NCBI GenBank assembly: GCA_034509425.1
Contig: JAVTVJ010000072.1
Coordinates: 4,526,001-4,590,000, forward strand
From: Eopsaltria australis
Taxonomy: Eukaryota; Chordata; Aves; Passeriformes; Petroicidae
Length of the DNA stretch: 64,000 nucleotides
Direction: 5' to 3'
In this document: piece after piece, positions 37,318-47,850 of the stretch
Layout: the number at the start of each line of letters is the position of its first letter
Numbering within the stretch: position 1 is the stretch's first letter
Made by a program: the position numbers and the translations under genes
The notes under the pieces: generated by a model
What the model was told of the DNA's origin: nothing
Seen by the model: the letters and a program-made list of their open reading frames with translations, nothing else
Database searches by the model: none

Positions 37318-37920
37318 GCCACTTTCTGGCCACCCTTTCCACAGCCTGTAGTGCTGCATGGGCTTTTTGTGGCTGAAGTGCAGGACCTGGCACTTGCCCG
37401 TGTTGAATTCCATTCAATTGGCCTTAGCCCCATGGATCTAGTCTGTCCAGATCTCTCTCTCTGCAGAGCCTTCCTACCCTCCAGCAGTTCAACACTTCCA
37501 CCCAGCACAGAGACATCCATGGACTTACTGAGGGTGTACTCAATCCCCTCATCTTGATCATGGATAAAGATATTAAACAAGACTGGCCCCAGTGCTCAAC
37601 CTTGAGGAGCCCCACCAGTAAGCAGATGCCAACTGGATGTGTTACCACTCATCACAACTGTCCAGGCCCAGCCATCCAGCCAGTTTTGAACCCAGCAAAG
37701 AGCACACCTGTCCAACCTGTGGACTCACAGGTTCCCCAGGAGAAGGCTGTGGGGGACAGTGTAAAAGGCTTTGCTGAAATCCAGGTATACTACATCCACA
37801 GCCTTTCCCTCTTCCACTAGGCAAGTCACTTGGTCATAAAAGAAGATAAGGTTGGTCAAGTGGGACCTGCCTTTCCTAACCCCCTTTGAGGCTGGGCCCA
37901 ATCCCCTGCTTGTCCTGTAA
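37318..37920 (-). mobile_element. Internal CR1 LINE fragment with reverse-transcriptase remains
   Basis: The minus strand carries CR1 coding sequence from the reverse-transcriptase core toward the 3' end. YLDFSKAFYTVPHS is readable at 37755-37787 (minus): the first catalytic aspartate of YxDFSKAFD is kept and the second is Tyr. Downstream in the element come wording for a CR1 thumb segment and the LDRLDPWG block in other frames, so there are frameshifts. Both the 3' UTR with its octamer tail and the 5' half are missing, so this is an internal remnant left by a later deletion or rearrangement, unlike the simple 3'-anchored copies elsewhere in the window. Confidence 0.92.
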
Positions 37921-39819
37921 AACAAATCTTTCATATGTCCTTAGTGAAGAAAAATGTATTTTTAAACTTGAAATTAGATAAGAGAAAATGAAAAGAAGCA
38001 AAGAAAGTCTCCACCTTCATAGTCAGAAATTCAGGTTTGAAATCATTAGTTGTGCTTTCTCTCCCATTAGAGACAAGGAAAACATAGTTACCATCAATAA
38101 ACACAAAGGTAAATCCAAGTAATTATACAGTACTCTTCATCTGAAGACCGTAAGCAGTTAATAATCATAAATTAATTAAGGCTTGCAACATTTCTGGGAA
38201 GGATATTCAACTTGAATAATACATTTATCAGGGGACTCAAATTGTAGGCTTTTTGTGTCACCCACAGGTTAACTGGAAAACTCTAGATCAAATATACCTT
38301 GAGACATAAGATGTTAATGTATTTTTAAACTCAGCTCCAGTGAAATAATCCCACTACAATATCTGCTCCATGGAGGCAGAGGAAACGGACCACAAACAGG
38401 GATGTGTGGTTATAGCAACTGCAAAATAATGGAAAAGGGCAGCAATGGAAATTTAGAATGGATTACACTTTACTCCACATGCTCAAGATTTCATTTGAGG
38501 TTTGGTTATCAGGTGTGTTCTTCCAGAGAATTTCTTATCAAGCAAAGCAGGCTTGTAAAAAATGGTACAGTGATTATACATGTCCCTCTTTCATTTATGC
38601 CTTCCATAGATAGAAGGCATAACACAGCTACTTTTTACCTAAGGACCACAAGTACTGCTACAGATACCATGTTTGCTCTATCAAAAGCCCAGGCTGGTGT
38701 ACAGTCTGCTGTCACTCTTACGATCAGTAATCTAGAACAACTTTGTTAAAGTCATTAAGTGGGTTTAGTTCAGCACATATGAAGTCTAGTCCAAATGTAC
38801 ATCTGATAATATGAAATTATAATGGCTTCTGTGTGAGACAGAGGGGCAGAAAAAATATGAAATTTCATGGCCTTAATACCACTGAAAGGACTTTGTGATG
38901 ACCATTCGGCAGCTGGATTTTTCCTTTCAGATACATCCAAAACCCTTAAGTTCCTCCAATTGTCCAATAAACCTAAATTCTACTGCTGATTTCTAAAATA
39001 TTTCCTTATAATTTTCAGTATTTAAAGAACTATAAATCCAGAAGTGTACACAGACATTACTTAAAATATTATCTATGGTTAGAATTTTAATCAGATGACC
39101 AGTTTATAGTATTGATATATAAAAATTTGAATCCCTTTCTCAGTATAGATAACAAAATGGAAAAATAAACTAGAACAGGAAACTAAAGGAGTGAACTGGA
39201 TTCTTCTCAATCTAGAAATATGGCACTTAAATGGGATTTTCTCAAAGCTAGGAGACGGAAACAATATGCCTCTCATTTACCATCTGGTTCTTACAAAACT
39301 GATCAACCTAAATAAAGTTTTAATGTTCTGAGGAAATGGTTGAAAGTTCCATGGAAGTTAGAAGTGAAAAACTACAAAATCCCTAAAGAAATAAACAAAA
39401 ACCCCAAAGAAACAAACAAAAATACCACAGCAAACAAATTAACCGGTGTGACTGTTTATCACTTTATTATTTAACAGTCCACCTGTTTGAAAGTAGTTGA
39501 GATAGAGAATCAGCTGTGTTTGTTCTGCTTAATATATCTCATTTTTGCATGAATCCACCTATGATCTGTCTAACTTTTGGATTCATCCTGATGTCTATAA
39601 GCAGAATTCTCTGTCCCTTCTGTTGACCTTCATTGTAGATGGAAGCTGATGGTATCATTCACACCTTTATCCCCTCTTTTGAATGCAAATAGATATTATC
39701 AGGTATGTTCAACAGGTGTTGCTTAGTGCTTACAAAAAGCTTTTACATTTTATATTATGCTTGGCAATTGTTTAAGACACGTTTGGAGCTGCAGATCACA
39801 TCTTATTTGCTGCACAATC
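37921..39819. other. Single-copy AT-rich DNA, no gene seen
   Basis: The 115-codon frame at 38402-38749 has no recognisable motif. There is a 7-bp inverted repeat near 38211 and an A/C-rich patch near 39389-39435. No mobile element was recognised. Confidence 0.5.
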
Positions 39820-40096
39820 TGATGTTCTGAGACCACCAGAAGAGGCCCACCTAGGTACAGTAATAAACATTGCATAAGGTTGCACAAGATAAATGATGAT
39901 GCATTAGGTAGGAGGTAACCATGTATTAGACAGCTGGGTTTATGTAAATTTCAATTTATAAATTCTCTTCCTTCAACTCCCTGGTGTGCTTGATTTATGG
40001 AAAGCTTCCACCTTGTACCTGTGCAGAATAAACAATGTCCCTTTCATAAACATGATTCTTTGTCCATGTTTAGAGGGTTCCTAAAATTTGGCAACA
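39820..40096 (+). mobile_element. LTR-like segment, unassigned family
   Basis: About 277 bp with an LTR-like layout: TGATGTTCTGAGACC at the left, AATAAA at 40027-40032 after a GTACCTGTGCAG block, a T-rich U5-like stretch, and TTTGGCAACA at the right. The flanks share only the trinucleotide ATC at the exact borders (CAATC recurs slightly offset), so no target duplication is established. I place it as possible ERV1-type from layout alone. It could also be unrelated single-copy DNA with a chance polyadenylation signal. Confidence 0.35.
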
Positions 40097-42412
40097 ATCC
40101 TGTGGTAAACTTAAGATTTGACATTTTTCTTCAATTTGTGTGCTAGCTACATGCCTGGCTACATCAGTGTGCTTTGTGGAAGCATTTTCCTGAAATCATC
40201 CTAATGCTAGCATACTTTCATATGAAGTCTTTGGTACAAAATTATTGCATACAGTCTAGTCAAGTTATTTCCTATTTCAAATGTAATTTTATTATTCTTA
40301 AATCTGATACCTTCTCTGCGTATCCAGAATCACACCAGCTTCTTGATAAGTGTTCAGTATACTCCTGTCCTCCTCTCTCACTCTTAAACAAAGACCAGAA
40401 AAAGAAAACCACAGACGTATATTTTGAAAAGGTCAAGTTCTGCTCTCAGCAGCAGCAGCATACTTGAATATAGACTTATACCCTAATGGTTGCTGTCTGT
40501 CAGACTATCTGATGACTAAAAATGGCAATAATTCCTCCCTCTCAGTAGTTACCAAGCTATAAAAAATAATGTTAGAACAAGAAAAGTGCTGCTAATAAGA
40601 GAAGTTTTGATTATAAGGACATAAATATGATCTCATTAATCTAAATACTAAAAGTAGAAGAAAAACAGTCCTACTGAGTATACCAACACAGATGATGGCG
40701 TGTGGCTGGCATTGCTTACCTTCTTTACCTGTAGCACTTTTGCATAAATAGAAACAAACACACATCATTTTACATACAATTTAGTCTGAAGCAGAGCACT
40801 TAAAGGTCACCAGATCATGAAATGCCTGTGGGTCAGCTAAACCACCATCATCACAAACATACAAAGAAGATATTTGATCACTTGCTTTATGTAGCTATAT
40901 TAACTGACTTGGTTGCATAGATGATTTTGTTCTCATTATTGTTGGTAATTTGCAATTTGAATATGATTTATTTATTTACCTTACCTTAGATGGTTCTCAT
41001 CTTTCAATATTGAGACAGATTTAGGCTTGTTTATGCCTGCGTTCTGTGGAAGTTTTTGTTCTAAAACTGTACAGTTCAATAGGTCTTAGAGCATCACATA
41101 GTCAAGAGAAAACTACACTGCTAAAATGCAATCATAAACACCCTCTGCTAACACAAAATTATACAATTTCTCAGTGCTCTTCCAATTAAGGTCAAAATAA
41201 GCAAAAAAACCTAAACTTTGAGATCCTTTTTCGTTTTTCACTTGATCTGGCATATATGCATGCAAATCTTACAAAGTGTCAGCTAGGGAAAAAGTGTGAA
41301 TACTCAAAAAAATCAATGCCTATTTTCTTTAATGTCAACTAAAATAATATGTGAAATCCATCTTCTGGAAGTTACTCACAACAAGTGAAAAGGGAACTTT
41401 CAATTCAGTGAAAGAATTAGTCATGTAATCTGAAACTTGTAGCTGTGAGATGAAACCAAGGGAAAGGAGGGAGGCACAGAACCAATTTTTGATGGGTATA
41501 AATTAATGAAGCTCCTTTGCAGGAGACCTGGACCAAAGGAAATCAATGAGAAATTTAGTGAATTGATGACATACAGAGTTTGCTATATGAGTTCTTTCCA
41601 TGCAAGGTATTGCTCTACTGCTTTGTATTCTTCTCTAACCTTCAAAAGAAATATTTTAAAATACAGTTATGTTACTATCTTATTATTGTGATTTTGCCAT
41701 TATTTGAATTAAGGACTACCAGCAAACTCCAGTTGTGTTACGATATCACTTGTTTCAGGCGCTTTGGGTTCATAATCTTGAACTGACTGTTTTCATTCAT
41801 AGGAGTTGAACAGAAAAGTACTGCACGTGTTTTGAGAAAGGTGTTTAAGACATGACAGAGCATAAAGTAAGTTCTGCAAATCTAACTCAAGTATCATTAT
41901 ACTTGATAGTTTGGGGGCTTTTTTACTTTCAGCAGAAACCTGAGGAAAATGGCAGGAACTGCTTTGTGGCTTCATGTGAGGACAAGGGACCTTGAAGTAG
42001 GGAACTGAAACAAGACTGTTGACATAACAAAGAATATATAGAGTAAAAACTGAGTCCTGGCAATAGAAGATATGTGCTTCTCTGCTCATCCAGTCCATGC
42101 TATTGCTGTGCTGTCTCCACTCACTTCCAATGTTCTGACTGACAGCCTATAGAAATTTTTTCTGGGCGTGTGGTCGCACTACTTTTGAGGTAGGCTGTCT
42201 GAAAAAGCAGAATGCACACTTTGAAAGGAGTTTCTTCAATTTTGCTCCTCATTCATATAGATCAGGACCGCTTGGAAATATCAGAGCTATGGATATGGAT
42301 TCCTGACTATTTATATATGATTAATGTTTTGGATTTTCCTCTTGTTTCTACATCCGCTTTGCAGACAGGATGCAGGAATTGTTCCATCTGCAGGTAGTAG
42401 GAGCAAGCATCA

Positions 42413-42438
42413 ACCCAATACAGCTACCTGTATTGGGT
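42413..42438. repeat. Perfect 11-bp inverted repeat, 4-nt loop
   Basis: ACCCAATACAG, a CTAC loop and CTGTATTGGGT. The right arm resembles the start of the ERVL-type LTR at 27818 (TGTATTGG) in its first bases only, which may be chance. Confidence 0.85.
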
Positions 42439-42515
42439 GTTCCTGTGCCACTGTGCATCTACTCAGAGTGTGCACACAAGTGTCCTGCAAGGTTTCCTAA
42501 GATGCATTAAAAGGG

Positions 42516-42537
42516 CTTTTTGAAAGTCTTCAAAAAG
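42516..42537. repeat. Perfect 9-bp inverted repeat, 4-nt loop
   Basis: CTTTTTGAA, an AGTC loop and TTCAAAAAG, about 80 bp after the previous hairpin. Confidence 0.8.
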
Positions 42538-43030
42538 TAAAAAACAAGTCTCCCACTAATAAAGTCTTTGTTTCCCAGTCTCAATGGGATGTTGGTGCAG
42601 AAAGCTCAGACAAATAGGAGAAATCCTGTTGCTTGAAGTTGTGTATGCTTTGGTTATTACAAGGGAACACAGGGAGCTGCTGTCTTTGGAGTTTACATGC
42701 ACATCCTGTCATAATTTTAGGCTTTGCCAGAAAATTCACAGTCCTGTTCAGGTTCTTCTGTGTATTCACCAATGAGAATATTCTTTTGTTTCTGTTTACA
42801 CCAAAACTAGGTGAACTTCTGCAGGGTTGCCTGCAGATCCTGACCAATCCTGTGTTTCTGACTTTGGACTGTCTGCCTGGTGGCTCCACTATATGTTAAT
42901 CCTGGAAATTTAAGATGACTGTAGCCTCAATATTTAAATGGTGTGATGTTGTACATATACTATCTGCAAGTCAGGGAGGGGTTGAAGCACACACAGTATC
43001 ACCAGTATTGTGAAACTGAGGAATTATTAA

Positions 43031-43139
43031 GACAAAACAAACAAAAAAAAACCCCAAAAATAACAAACAAAAAAGACAAAACAAAAATCAACAAACAAAC
43101 AAAAACCGAAACAAAAAACAAACAAACAAACAAACAAAA
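43031..43139. repeat. A-rich AAAC/AAACA simple repeat
   Basis: Irregular AAAC and AAAAAC units for about 110 bp, ending in a regular run of five AAAC units. The 80-codon frame over it is a Lys/Thr/Asn/Gln-rich translation of the repeat and not a gene. No recognisable retroposed body lies upstream. Confidence 0.92.
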
Positions 43140-46100
43140 GACTGATCTTCCTGAAATTACCAGAAACACATTTTCTCACTACTAAGTAATTCAGCTTAGT
43201 TTAGGAAAAACAGCAGGTTTTTATCAAACTTTGTTGGGTTTCAGAAAAACAGATAAAGACCATATTTGGAAATTTAAAATTAAGGGAGTGTCCTGTGATG
43301 AAGTTACAAGCAATTGAAAGAAGGTTAATGGTGGCTTCTTAATATATCTGTTATTATTAGTTTCAGAAAATCAGCTAAAGCCACTCAGACAGCTTTGGTC
43401 TCCATCTAGGCTTCCTACCAGATCTCTGAGCTCTGATTGAGACAACAAAAAATTGTGTTAGTTTCCAATGTGTCACTTATCTGAAGTCATAGAAACATTT
43501 TTAATTCAGTAAAATCTACTTTGCTTTTGAAAATCAGTTCATTGAACCAGATAACCTGCTGCTGGTAAGAATAGATGGAAAAAATTCCATCTATTCCATG
43601 CACAATATCTCATGATTCAAAAATAAATATATGCTCATTTATTTCTATTGCTTAAACAGATCCAAATATCTTGTATTCACAATAACATTTGAAACATGGA
43701 ACATAAAGTATAAAGCTTCAGATTTTGCCAGTTTTCATAATTTGATGTGAACTTCTATATTGCTTTCCTCACTGAAAATAGCAAATGCTGAAATGATGTG
43801 CAATCCAGCATCATGTATTTGTCAACAATCCATGAAATCTTTCATTGACCTAAACAAAGGCACATTATTTGTTATGGGTATTCCTTAGGCACAGTACTAT
43901 TAGCTTAAAATTGAATAGAGCCGGAAAAACAATTGTACAGAAACAAAAAGAAGGAAAGAATTTATCATCATAATTATGAAGCCATACCTCAGAAGATGAT
44001 CAGTCCTCAAAGTAAAATGGAAATCGGAAAACAACAGTAGAGGAAAGCTATAGTTGTTGATTACTTTCCTTTTTATTTTAGATCATATATTAGATCTTAC
44101 ACAGAATTATTCCTTAAAGTGTACCAGACAGTGAGAGGTAAAAATTTTTTCGTTTGCTTTATAAACTGTATTTTTGATAAAGACTTGGCACAGCTGATAT
44201 GAAGGAACATTGATAGGACCTTGGTACCTAGAAATAAATTCAATCCTGTTGTATGGAGTAGCATATTTCATGTGGGAGAAATAGCAATCTATTTTTAGTT
44301 CTGCTGTACTCCTAAGAAATGCACCTTTCCTCCCACAGTAAGAACTTATTGTACTTTCACACCTCAGTAGACTGTGAGTAAAACATTTTAAGCACAAAAT
44401 CCAGCAAGATGCAGTCAAGTGTACTATGGACTTGAAAGTCACTCACTGAAAATTTCAAATGCTCTGTGTGGGTTAGTTAAGTCCAATGCCTCCCTGATTA
44501 GTACAAGTACTTCAGTTCTTCCTTCTCATTCACTGGTCAAATCTCTCAAGTGCCATATAAATCCCTTTATAGTTTATTTCTTTGTTTATGTTTTGTCTTA
44601 TGATATTAAAAAAAAAAAATCACTCCAATTCTGCTTATTTAATGAGTTGAGTTGCCAATGGCAATCTGGAGATAATATGCAGCTCAGCTGAGCTTTCAAA
44701 AATCATGTTATAACTGATGAAGTTTTTCCACTGTTAGGATTAATATTCTGCTAGAGAATAATTTAGGCTGTTAGTCTTACTATTGAAAAAATCCCAATAA
44801 CTTCCAACACTTTTCATCATGTAACCTCCTTCTGAATTACTTAAAATAAGCATAGCAAATATTTGAAATGAAAACTTGTCATGATAGCATTAAGTTGGTT
44901 TGCTGTTTATTTTGTAAAGAATTTATTGAAGGTAATTTTTCCATTGAGAAGTTTAAAACACTGCAGTTCTGTTAAAGTTGAATATTTTCTTAGCTGTTTG
45001 TGTGAAGAAGACAAGTGACTCCATGCTTTGGAAGATGTGCTTTTGAAGCTGGCACGAGCATGAACTTGTGGATCATGGTATTTGCAGTTACTGACAGAAC
45101 AGCCCTTTCAATGGCCCCAGTGGATGTCTGGGAACAGTAGGCATTCAGAGGTGCTCGGAGGTGTGTTGGCAGTGACAGTGAGCAGGGTTCTCAAATGGCA
45201 GCTTTCTAAACCTTACAGGCAGGTCTTGAAGGGACAAACAAGAAAGAAATATGTATACCATTAAAATGTATAGAAAGTGGGTCCCAAGGCCAATGACAAT
45301 TAGCAGAGTTACAACAGGCCGGTTACTCCAGGAAACAGTGAGTTAAATAGACCATTGGGTGAGTTATCAGCTGCATCATGCCAATTAACCTCAAGGGCAA
45401 GGAATGGTTTAGACATGTCATATTTACTACAGTAAACATAGAATAGGAGTTCCCATCCTCAGTTACTTTTCTTTATGAAAACACTGGTTCAAGGCATATT
45501 TCAGCAAAACCCACTTTGTCTTGCAGTTGATCTTGGTTGAAAGTCTTGAGGTGACCAGTTAATCTCAATTCATGCGGTACCTGTTCTTTATTTTGTGCAC
45601 TCAGTTGTCCTTTTTCTAGTGAGCAAGACTTTACATCATTACCTTATGAAACAAATGAGATCGTAATTTATATGTCAGAAAGAAATTTGAAAATTAATGG
45701 GAAAGTAAAGTAATCGGTAGTTTTTTCAAAGTTATTATTTCCAGTGTAGAAGATCAAGGTCTTACATAGCCTTAGTGCTTTCTGGGATGAATGGGGCACA
45801 ATTTGGAACCGGACTCTGTTCTCTGGAGTAACTTAATTCATTCCTTTCATAAAGTGGGGCATGTTCCCCTCAGCTGGTTAAAGGTAATGCTACACCTACT
45901 ACGTATTTGAAGGTGATATGTGCTGTAAATATTTGGGGCTTGTACTCCAGGCTATTGGTTGGAATGAGTTAGGAAAATAAGGCACAAGAGATTTCCAAGT
46001 TCAATGAATCCATCATTCCTCTGTATCTAGCAACAGTGGTGATAATTTGCCTAATTTGTTGTTGATAACTATTAAGTGAATTGATTTTATTTAAGTTTTT

Positions 46101-46973
46101 TTAAATTCTTTCTGTACTTTTGATTTTGGCAATTTCATGCAAAAAAAAGTACCAGAGTTTACAGTTAATGAATGGAAATTTCCTTGAATCTGTTTTTAGT
46201 CAAAAACTTTTTCATGTCATCGCATGTTTCTTTGCATTTACATTATGAGACAAGTAACTGAATTTCTAATTTCTGATGATTTTCTTAAATAACCTACTTT
46301 TATCATGTCTCTGTTTTCTGTTTCTTCAGTGGTCAGTCCTAATTGCTCAGTTTCTCATAATATGCAAACACTTCCAGTCCACTTCTAATACTTTTCAATA
46401 AACTAAGAACTAACCAAAGCTCTGCTGTGTCCATTTTGGGATAAGTGATCATCACTGTGCACTCCAAATGTGGTAATATCATTAATTACAGAAACTCATC
46501 ATATGGCAATGTTAATTACCCTATTATTCTTCATGCAACATAACCTATTGTTAGGTTCCCAGCTACAGCTACATCAAGGAATCTGTAGTAATTTTCAGGT
46601 CTGCTGTGGGAGTTGCTTCCACAAATTTAGAGCCCTCTGAGATGCTGGAAAAATGTGAAATTTCCTTTTCAATATGAAATCAAATATTTATTATGTAGAT
46701 GAATAGACTACTTGAATTAAGCATGTCCAAAGTTTCTTTCAACCTCTGTGATCTTTCCTGAGTTAAATGACTTATTTGTATCTGCAAACTTCAGTAAGTG
46801 GATCCAGTCCTGTTCTACAGTCCTTTTGAATTTATTGATCAACCTTAAAAAATATGTTTGAGTGTAGTAAAGTCTTTGTTTCTTGGTTGTTTTGGTTGGG
46901 ATTTTAACTGGTCATTTCATCGCTCACTTTGGCCTTTCCTTCATGACAAGGTTGCCATTCCTTTTGAGATTGT
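43140..46973. other. Single-copy AT-rich DNA, no gene seen
   Basis: Contains the 12-bp hairpin at 43569-43596, an A12 run at 44608-44619 and the paired TTAATTA sites at 46482-46518. No domain-bearing open frame. Confidence 0.5.
43569..43596. repeat. Perfect 12-bp inverted repeat, 4-nt loop
   Basis: GAATAGATGGAA, an AAAA loop and TTCCATCTATTC. It is the longest perfect hairpin I found in the window. It is too short for a typical microRNA precursor and is flanked by unpaired sequence. Confidence 0.88.
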
Positions 46974-46980
46974 TTTATTT

Positions 46981-47591
46981 CATAGAATCATAGACTATCT
47001 CAAGCTGGAGGGGACCCATAAGGATCACCAATTCCCTGCTCCTCACTGAACTGCCCTAAAACTAAAAGATACAACTGTGAGCATTGCCCAGACTCTTCTT
47101 GAACTCTGACAGACCTGGTGCCATGACCACTTCCCAGGTGAGCCTGTTCCAGTGGCTGACCACCCTCTCAGAGAAGAACTTTTCCTAAAGTCACATATGA
47201 ACTGCCCCTGACCTTCGTTCTGTTTTCTTGGGTCCTACCACTGGTCAGCAGAGAGAGGAGATCAGCACCTGCCTCGCCACTGCCCCCCCTAAGGAAGTTG
47301 TGGACTGCAGTGAGGTCACCCTCAGCCTCCCCTTCTTCAAAGTGAACAAACCAAGTGACCTCAGCAGTTCTTTGTAAGTCTTGCCCTTGAGGCCTTTCAT
47401 CATCTTGATTGACCTGCTCTGAGCACATTACAATAACTTGATGTCCTTCTTATATTGAGGCACCCAAAATTGCACACCACTTTTGAGCTGAGGCTGGGCC
47501 AGGGCATGTAGAGTGGGACAATCACCTCTCTCAACCAGCTAGCAATGCAGTGCTTGATGCTCCATGGGATATGGTTGGTCCTTTCGGTCTG
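46981..47591 (-). mobile_element. CR1 LINE 3' fragment nested in an older LINE
   Basis: It opens CATAGAATCATAG (CR1 tail, reversed) and carries 3' UTR wording such as GTGAGCATTGCCCAGACTC, GAGCCTGTTCCAGTGGCTG and AACAAACCAAGTGACC, extending to a GATATGGTTGGTCCTTTCGG segment near the 3' end of the coding region. It is minus strand and 5'-truncated at about 47591. The left junction (46974-46989) and right junction (47592-47607) share 15 of 16 bases, TTTATTT(C/T)ATAGAATC. This repeat includes the CR1 tail octamer, so the target itself probably resembled the tail and helped prime insertion. The sequence beyond the right junction is an older LINE. Confidence 0.92.
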
Positions 47592-47850
47592 TTTATTTTA
47601 TAGAATCTTATTCAGGATCATGTCAAAGGCTCTTACGTAGTTTTACTAAATAATGTGAACTATTTTTTCTTCATCGATCATTTTTTAGATATATTTAAAG
47701 AACTTAAATAAAAAACTAAGAAATTATGATTTTCTTTTGCAGAAATCATGCTGGTTTTATTCTATTTCATGATATCCTAGACACTTCAGCTTTACCCTTG
47801 GTAACCATCATTTCAACTAACCTGATAGGTACAGACATAGAATTTAAATA
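47592..47850 (-). mobile_element. Ancient CR1-like LINE remnant
   Basis: Worn but readable reverse-orientation CR1 coding sequence: ATCATGTCAAAGGCTCTTAC followed at the right spacing by TTCATCGATCATTTTT and then TGATTTTC, TTTTGCAGAAATCATGCTGG. These correspond to the reverse-transcriptase region where younger CR1s read GTGTCAAAGGCTTT and CCATGCTGG. Divergence is far higher than in the 46981 copy. Its other side probably continues to the left of 46974 but is too decayed to delimit. Confidence 0.55.

Larger units (their letters stand above)
40097..43030. other. Single-copy AT-rich DNA with two hairpins, no gene seen
   Basis: Contains two perfect short hairpins (42413-42438 and 42516-42537). 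Open frames near 42584-42899 overlap on both strands and lack any domain. Confidence 0.5.

Noticed and set aside
42943..43185. 80-codon Lys/Thr/Gln-rich frame
   Set aside because: Translation of the AAAC-type simple repeat.
43569..43596. microRNA precursor
   Set aside because: A 12-bp stem with a 4-nt loop and no extended pairing is too short.
47168..47428. 86-codon minus-strand open frame rich in acidic residues
   Set aside because: It translates the CR1 segment of the 46981 copy near its 3' UTR; not a separate gene.
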